64,000 nt of DNA from Pestalotiopsis fici W106-1 (Eukaryota; Ascomycota; Sordariomycetes; Amphisphaeriales; Sporocadaceae), in NCBI RefSeq assembly GCF_000516985.1, contig NW_006917091.1, positions 4,237,022-4,301,021 on the forward strand, given 5' to 3'. Under the pieces are notes generated by a model, which saw only the letters and a list, made by a program, of their open reading frames with translations, made no database searches and was not told where the DNA came from. Every line of letters begins with the position of its first letter. Within the stretch, counting starts at the first letter, position 1. A program made the translations under genes and the position numbers. Shown here piece by piece: positions 59,864 through 64,000 of this stretch.

Positions 59864-60224
59864 ATCAAGGGGTTGCGGAAAGACTCATTTTCGAACTTTC
59901 GTCTGCAGTTGTTTCTGATCACCTGGCGTGGGCATCAGTTCGAGTCCTTTGGACGAAAGCTACGCCATCAATTAAGATACTGATCAGTCTGGTCTCTGGG
60001 TTTGTTTCAGTGAGCCAGATCAAACCCGTCGCTATTGCCATAATTGCCTAATCTGAAGAACATATACCGTAGACTTCACAGACTACGTCCAGCAAGCTGG
60101 AGCTTGGGCTCACAGTATCTTCGGTCAGCGTGGATTGGACCCACGATCCATGACTCTTGCCCAAAAAGTTTGTCGTCGCTCATCGTGATCGTATCGACGT
60201 ACCTTTCCCAAATACCTTGCACTG
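59864..60224. other. Spacer without recognised gene
   Basis: No supported frame or repeat; it joins the palindrome to the third Rm copy. Confidence 0.35.
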
Positions 60225-60640
60225 GAAGTACTGGATTGTCAAGCAGATTGACCTTTAATACCTAATGCCCTGGCGCCGAATTACGGATCGTGACCTCGAA
60301 TCATAACCATATTGGTCCCCTGCTCATCAATAATGAGATTTCAAGGCCCCTCGAGGCACTGCACCAGATTTGCTCCAGGCTCTAGGTTCTGAGGTTGTGC
60401 TTAATAGTTTCTATAAACGCGGGACACTCTTCTGTGTTGTGTTACATATCCTTCTGTAATGGAATACTCTTCCGTATTGGGGTACTATTCTGTGTTGAAT
60501 ACTCTTCTGGGATGCCTTTTTAGGATGCCCCTTATGGATGCTCTCTAAGATACTCTTCCAGGATACTTTCCCGTCCTATAGGCAACAAGGGTTCTGATCT
60601 GGAATTTGATGGAATCCGAATTCGATAAGCTACCGGCGTC
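60225..60640 (+). repeat. Dispersed repeat family Rm, further copy
   Basis: 60225-60440 matches 5335-5560. Next comes a drifted array of the 18-bp unit (60440-60570: ACTCTTCTGTGTTG, CCTTCTGTAATGGAATAC, ACTCTTCCAGGATACT). Then CAACAAGGGTTCTGATCTGGA resembles the segment after the minisatellite at 59045, after which similarity fades. Confidence 0.65.
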
Positions 60641-61005
60641 GTCCGATGTTGGGGTCTCGAAGCATACCTTGTATTGAAATCGCAGCTGCCGATTTCATGT
60701 TCCTTCACAGGGCTGTCAGCGTGCGTGGCCATTTGATACTGTACTGTTATCGGGTTTGCAACCCTTTTCGTCGCGCGATTTGTCGCTGCGAAAACCATCA
60801 TACAATATCAGCTCGAACAATATTTTAGGTAAGTGCCGGATATGGCTGGCCGGATGACTTTGTATTTATGGATGAGAGAACCATGTGGATCTGGTCACCG
60901 CCGGACATAGGATTATGGAAATGGGATGTTGTGATGTATCGTGAGGGTTCTGGGGCATTGTGCTACACGAAGATGAAAGCATAGCCGAACATTATTCCAA
61001 CCTTT

Positions 61006-61037
<32 letters not shown>

Positions 61038-61484
61038 TTCAGAAACAACTATCGATCGCCATTTATTCTTAAACTACCACTTTGCGTCAGATGCTATTGA
61101 AGCAATAGTCTGATTTCAATCGAGACTCTAGCCATACGAGACTTTTTGTCGATGATGCTAGGCAAATGCTCATTTTTGAACGACCTGCAGCGCTTAGAGC
61201 TGTTTACAACTTTGCACAATCGGTGATGGCACAGATTTTCAATTACCATTTCAACAGCTTTACTTAACTAAGAATCAGCCGTGGCAGCGTAATCATTGGA
61301 TTTGGAAACGATTACGTACACGTCGTCAACTGATCAGAAGACCAGATATATTTTCGTTTTGTATCAAGATTCATCCCCTTTGATCAAAACTTAATCCAAC
61401 GGTCTATTCCATGTCACACTAATCAGAATTTATCGTAATTTAGGCTCCAAAATACAATTTCGAACTAACTACCCATCAATTTAA
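60641..61484. other. Spacer; hexamer microsatellite inside
   Basis: Contains about five to six copies of GGCTCA at 61009-61043. No gene supported; right end is the 3' side of the DUF3435 gene. Confidence 0.5.
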
Positions 61485-64000
61485 TTACACCACAGCTACA
61501 CAATAGTTTGCAGGAAAATCTCCCCTTTTCCCATTCAGTTCGCCATACCACCAGTCTTGATCTGATTCCGTTTTTTTCAGAAGCAAAATGCGATCTCCTT
61601 CACGAAAAGAAAGCTCTCTTTCTTCCAAGCCGTCGAATGCGTATTGTGCTATCATGAACTGAGAAATCTTAGTTCGGGGTGGTGGCGGTGGTGGGATTGC
61701 CCGTTTTTGGCAAGAAACCTCAAAATCCTGTCTACCATCCACACATGGCCCGTCTTCTGCATTTTTGTTCTCCTGCACGTTTTCAGAAGGTCCAAATGGC
61801 TTTAGTATAGCTGCCCAATCCCCGTGTGGGGGGCAATGGCTATCCAAAAGATGAAATTTGAAGTCTTATGAGTCGTTACATACTGTAGAACAGAGTGGAT
61901 GGATGCATTCGATGCCTCCAGGCTGAATGCTCCTGGTAAATTGGTCGAAGTGCAAGTGAAGATGTTGGCTCCAACTACCATGCTCTTGAAACTGCTTCAA
62001 CTGCTGTTCTGGTGCTGTGTTTGTCTGCGATAAACAAAATGGACACAGCCCGGGGGAAACAAGAACACCATCATATATGATAGGGTCGCATAACAGATTG
62101 GATCTGTCATCCTTGGACAAACGAGCCCGGAACTGTTTTGAGGCCAAATGTTGTAAGCAATGATCTCGCCAACCTTCTCCTGTATACCATTCTTTGCAAA
62201 AGAAGCAGTAATCAGCTGAAGCATAGATACGTTTGAGATGAGATCGATGGCAGGTGTATACATGCTTCCATGTCTTCGATAGTATGTTGCAGTGGCAATT
62301 GGATGCATGCAGAGTCGAGGGGATCTCAGTTTCGGATTTTGATTTGCAAATATTGATTATACAATCAAGAGCAGTGATCCCTTCGGAACTTCGTAGTGGG
62401 AATTCTTTGAGAATATTCTCTGCAAGATTGTGTCTATCAGGCATCATATGCCTTGCACGGTCGAAGAAAAGACGTAATGGTTCGTTGTCCTTTGTTCTGC
62501 CATCCTCCTGCATGTCGCGAAGGCCATTCGTGTACAATTTCTTCATTTCGTCCCAGACTTTGTTTCTTTCAACCTTCGATGCTTTCGTATGGATGAGCGA
62601 AAGCATCCGAGCCTCAAGATTTCTGATGTCGGACTGGTGTTCGGTGTGAATTTGTAATTCCATAGCCGCAGACAATTTCTGTATCAGATTTGGTTCGAAA
62701 CGAATCCCGGAACCTCGTAGGTTTTCGTTGATACCGTCAACAGCCTTGTTAAAGAACAAAAGGCCAAATCCGTCCGCGCCACTATTCTTGGCTTGGTATC
62801 TTTGGGCATAAACCCCCATACTTCTTTGACCAGCAGACCTTTGTCTTTGCGATGTGCTGTAGTTTTTATCTTTAGGTTCGTTGAATTAGCGACTACTCCC
62901 CTGTCTCAAAGACAACGTTTCACTAACCGAGGAGCTGTAGATACTCGGCTCTGAAGTCATGTATAGTCAGCGGTTCTGGGAAACCAGCTCGAAACCCGAG
63001 GGCACGGAGGTATTCTCCGAATTTGTTCCCGGTTTCCATCTTGTCTGTTAAGCCGCTGCCTTCGCGAATACGGGGAAAGACTGGCTGCGATAGTACCTCA
63101 TCCCTCCAAGTTAGTGTGATGTCTTGACCTTTCGGCGGCGCAGGAATTTGAAATATGTCTTGAATAGTTTGGTAGTCGCGAAGTGCTCCGCGCGACAATA
63201 TTATGGCAAGTATAGGCAAAATGGGATTGAGTAGTAGCATTTGCCCCTCTGGGGCTTCGTAGATGGCATGGCGTGGCCTGGAAGATGTGAGCGTAAGAAT
63301 AAATGAAAATAGCAATGGCGCCAGAAAATACCTCTCATTAGGCGTCAGTGTCATTCCCTTTGCATCTCGTTCAAATTCAAAAGCCAAACCTGGCTGACCA
63401 TCCTCCTTACGAATGACAATGAGTCGAGCATCCTAAACAAAGATTGTCAGCTTGGTAGAGCCAGGCCAAGAGGAAATAATTACCTTGAACCGTAGCCCAC
63501 GATCACAGTTCTGTCCACGAGCACTCGACTCAACAAGCTCGCCAATACGAGAGCCACTAGCCACATTGCACGAGAACCACGCCCAGAAATAAACTCGGGT
63601 CGCAGCTGAAGGGAATTTAATGTAGTCCTGGACGAAAAGTTGCTGTCCAAGGTGAATGAAATGCACAATCTTTGGCCATCTCCGTGGCCGAACATTAAAG
63701 GGGCAATCTAGCTCGACACGCAGATTATGGAGGATATACTATGATTGGGCTGAGTTCGACACCTTTGTGGAGTTTTGAGAGTGAAGAGGGACGAACCTTT
63801 CGAATATGTTTAGAGACTTTCGGATCAACCGGCGTGCCTCGATCCAGGAGAAGATTCTGGAACACGTCGTAATATTGAACAACAGATTGGATGCTGGGAC
63901 CTCGCTTTTTCCGCCGCTCGTTGGGCTGGGCTGATCTTGTTGACTTCGCGGACTTGATTCCGTAAGCTAGAAACTTGATGAATTCCATGAGGGTCCTGGG
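61485..64000 (-). pseudogene. DUF3435 tyrosine-recombinase-like protein with C-terminal SH3 (3' part, one internal stop)
   Basis: The gene enters from beyond 64000. Introns at 63739-63796, 63433-63483, 63278-63331 and 62870-62927 keep phase. The product follows the fungal DUF3435 (often labelled FluG-domain) family: HLGQQLFVQDY, then SGSRIGELVE holding a recombinase box-I Arg (63547-63549), ERDAKGMTLTPNER, LSQPVFPRI, and IHDFR holding the H-x-x-R pair (62950-62961). In AGQRS the usual second His of the AGH motif is Gln (62826-62828). Zinc-binding Cys/His motifs follow (CFFCKEWYTGEGWRDHCLQH, CPFC, CIHPLC). A TAA at 61866-61868 interrupts the last finger; the same frame continues FKFHLLDSHC, a proline run (PPPPPP) and an SH3 domain (AQYAFDGLEERELSFREGD, WWYGELNGKRGDFPANY) to 61485. 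Related proteins include Starship captains; this copy looks inactive. Confidence 0.8.

Noticed and set aside
61009..61043. GGCTCA repeat as telomere-like tract
   Set aside because: Unit differs from fungal telomere TTAGGG and is a short internal microsatellite.

Overview
The window looks like an accessory, transposon-rich region of a filamentous ascomycete (Pezizomycotina). Genes carry 50-140 nt GT-AG introns, and the proteins belong to typical fungal families: Zn2Cys6 regulators, PDR-type ABC and NCS1 transporters, HET/NACHT/NB-ARC proteins, and a DUF3435 recombinase-like protein. Large blocks are extremely A+T rich, poor in CpA/TpG and still hold CpG, which is the footprint of repeat-induced point mutation (RIP). 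I did not assign a species.

Left part (1-22 kb) is mostly gene and transposon relics. It holds the 5' end of a hAT-like transposon (1-487), a broken FAD amine-oxidase-type gene (about 1.2-2.65 kb), a damaged SREA-like GATA factor (3.1-4.5 kb), and a C2H2/JmjC-like gene with one internal stop (7.2-8.4 kb). A RIP-degraded block lies at 9.4-11.75 kb. Decayed HET, NACHT and NB-ARC genes (12.2-16.2 kb and 21.4-21.7 kb) surround a broken pogo/Fot transposon (17.8-19.35 kb).

Middle part (22-43.5 kb) is the living part. Seven genes splice in silico into uninterrupted frames whose lengths divide by three (one of them is a single exon): a PDR ABC exporter (1401 aa), a Zn2Cys6 regulator (665 aa), a second Zn2Cys6 regulator (681 aa), an NCS1 permease (549 aa), two 2-oxoglutarate/Fe(II) dioxygenases (338 and 341 aa) and an alpha/beta hydrolase (281 aa). 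The last five (31.0-43.5 kb) look like one import-and-oxidise cluster. An 11-bp motif built from CGG/CCG triplets, TCGGCCGCGG(A/T), occurs in the regulator/permease, dioxygenase-1 and hydrolase/dioxygenase-2 promoter regions. I propose a co-regulated catabolic or modifying cluster for a nucleobase-like heterocycle; the substrate is inferred, not shown.

Right part (43.5-64 kb) begins with a three-level nest: a Ty1-copia element with 233-bp LTRs sits inside another copy of itself, which sits inside an older LTR-like repeat. Both copia insertions have clean 5-bp target duplications. A smaller RIP block follows (56.6-57.9 kb), then a large imperfect palindrome with 18-bp minisatellites (58.7-59.9 kb) from a repeat family also present at 5.3-5.8 and 60.2-60.6 kb. 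The right edge carries the 3' part of a DUF3435 tyrosine-recombinase-like gene with a C-terminal SH3 domain, broken by one in-frame stop. DUF3435 proteins include the captains of Starship elements, so the window could be decayed Starship cargo; this is only a hypothesis.
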